A DNA stretch of 64,000 nt, from positions 94,079,873 through 94,143,872 of the forward strand of contig CM043704.1 of NCBI GenBank assembly GCA_023935145.1. Direction: 5' to 3'. The notes beneath the pieces were generated by a model. The model saw only the letters and a list, made by a program, of their open reading frames with translations. It had not been told where the DNA came from and searched no databases. Position numbers and translations under genes: made by a program. This document shows positions 62,801-64,000 of this stretch, in pieces. Within the stretch, counting starts at the first letter, position 1. Each line of letters begins with the position of its first letter. Origin of the DNA: Bretschneidera sinensis (Eukaryota > Streptophyta > Magnoliopsida > Brassicales > Akaniaceae).

Positions 62801-64000
62801 TGATCTGAGCCAGGGGCCAAAACATTTCAAATGTCCTAAAATGTACAAAAGTAGCATGCACTTGGCCTTGTAATGGCTCCCCCAAGATGACTTTGCATAA
62901 CATATTCAGAGACTAGCTGATTTGGGTGTTTTAATGGTACAAGATTTTGTTTTATAAGCACGAAGCAGATTACGGGAGCAAGTGGCTCATGGGCAAATGG
63001 AAATGCCCTACACTTGGACAGTGATGCTTTTTGGATAGGGGATTTTCCTGAATTCATTGAAATAACTCTTTTTATTATGGATTTGTAATATGGTTTTCTT
63101 TCAATAAATAATTCATAGTTTTTTCATTAAAAAATGATAAAAAATAAAAAGATGTAAATTACAATTTGAAAGCTCTGATTGACAAAGAAAAAAAGTGAGA
63201 AAAAAAAGGGAAAGATAAAAGAAAAGAAAGAAGATAAAAATAAGAAGATTGATGTTTTTTTATAATGAGTTTGGTTAAAACGATGAAAAAGTGAGAGGGA
63301 AAGGAGAAAATGACAAAAAATAACTTATTTTAGCTTTTACTCTACAATCATCTCAATTTAAGAGAATTATGATTTATTCATGTAGGAAAAAAACACCAAT
63401 TATCTCACTTCTCTCTGATCTCATTTTTCTTTTCTACTAAACAATTGAAAATTGCTCTCCTCCCACTTTTTATCTCTGTCCATCATAGCTTAAGTCTTTA
63501 ACAATTGTTGAGTTAGCGAAGCTCGGAATTCATCATTTGATAACTCTTGTCTAGACAATGTATGTCAATGTTGCTCGGAAACTGACAAAAAAGGACATGG
63601 TAGAACCTATTTTAGTCTATTTTTCATCTTTTTTGTCTCGTTAGTTCCTCTCTCTTTTTCTTAGATATGAAAAAATGATTCGATGTCTTTGCTAGTGGTA
63701 TATCTATTTATCTTCAACAACATCTTTAGATGAGATTTTCACAAACAATGTCATTACGTTGATTTTAAAAATCTGTCTTACGAACTTATAAAGTCTTGCG
63801 CACATAAAAACACGTAAACTAAATATTCATTCAAAATTTGGATTTCTAAAAAAAAAACTCTCAAATATTCAAATTAATATTTTTAAATATTAGTAATTTA
63901 AAAAACCTAGAGAGTTGCGAAAAAAGATTCAACATGTGAGTGAGTCATCTTTTATTTATGATAGAGATATAAGGTTTCAAAGATGATTTTATCCAAAGCC
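62801..64000. other. Non-coding flank at the window end
   Basis: AT-rich sequence with no supported gene. A minus-strand frame at 62836-63057 has no recognisable product and probably lies in old CXE 3' flank. A decayed MITE-like stretch, rich in GAAAAAGTG / CACTTCTCTCT words, spans about 63250-63450. Confidence 0.5.

Noticed and set aside
62836..63057. 73-aa minus-strand frame
   Set aside because: No recognisable motifs, and it lies just beyond the plus-strand CXE remnant. More likely flank than gene.
1..64000. CRISPR array, operon or prokaryotic defence system
   Set aside because: The window is plainly plant nuclear DNA with spliced genes; no regularly spaced short repeats or bacterial genes were seen.

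Overview
This is eukaryotic nuclear DNA from a flowering plant, most likely a eudicot (a rosid would fit, but I cannot name the species). The evidence is AT-rich intergenic DNA, many short GT-AG introns, (AT)n microsatellites, copia-type LTRs, foldback MITE-like repeats, and plant-specific families (B3 transcription factors, a KRP/ICK CDK inhibitor, an organellar presequence protease). Gene models below were assembled by hand: splice sites were read from the sequence and exon phases checked, so each multi-exon model stays in frame from end to end unless stated.

Layout. 795-3149 (+): last four exons of an NQR-type zinc-binding quinone oxidoreductase whose 5' part lies outside the window. 5055-6223: SIRE-like solo LTR. 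6467-25083 (-): tandem array of four B3-domain genes with the same exon skeleton, including a 32-nt microexon and a 207-nt B3 exon. Copy A is a short B3 protein. Copies B and C add a long C-terminal coiled-coil domain ending in -APW. Copy D is decayed. 26684-28385: degenerate copia element. 29419-33708 (-): TMEM53/DUF829 alpha/beta hydrolase. 38393-39720 (-): KRP/ICK cyclin-dependent kinase inhibitor. 40-47.7 kb: gene-free, repeat-rich. 47757-57146 (-): complete 19-exon presequence protease (PreP, M16C). 59982-60640 (-) and about 62440-62800 (+): two pieces of a dead carboxylesterase (CXE), in opposite orientations.

The genes are not an operon-like functional unit. Their order is ancestral: from memory, Arabidopsis At1g49620-At1g49670 (KRP7, PREP2, CXE genes, NQR) and At3g19150-At3g19184 (KRP6, PREP1, B3 gene) are the two duplicated counterparts, and this window carries members of both. 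The most dynamic part is the B3 array, which shows duplication, splice-site migration, an internal repeat and truncation between neighbouring copies. No tRNA, rRNA or CRISPR features were found. I see no clearly new biological system. The best candidates for a second look are the uncharacterised C-terminal domain of B3 copies B and C, and the split CXE.
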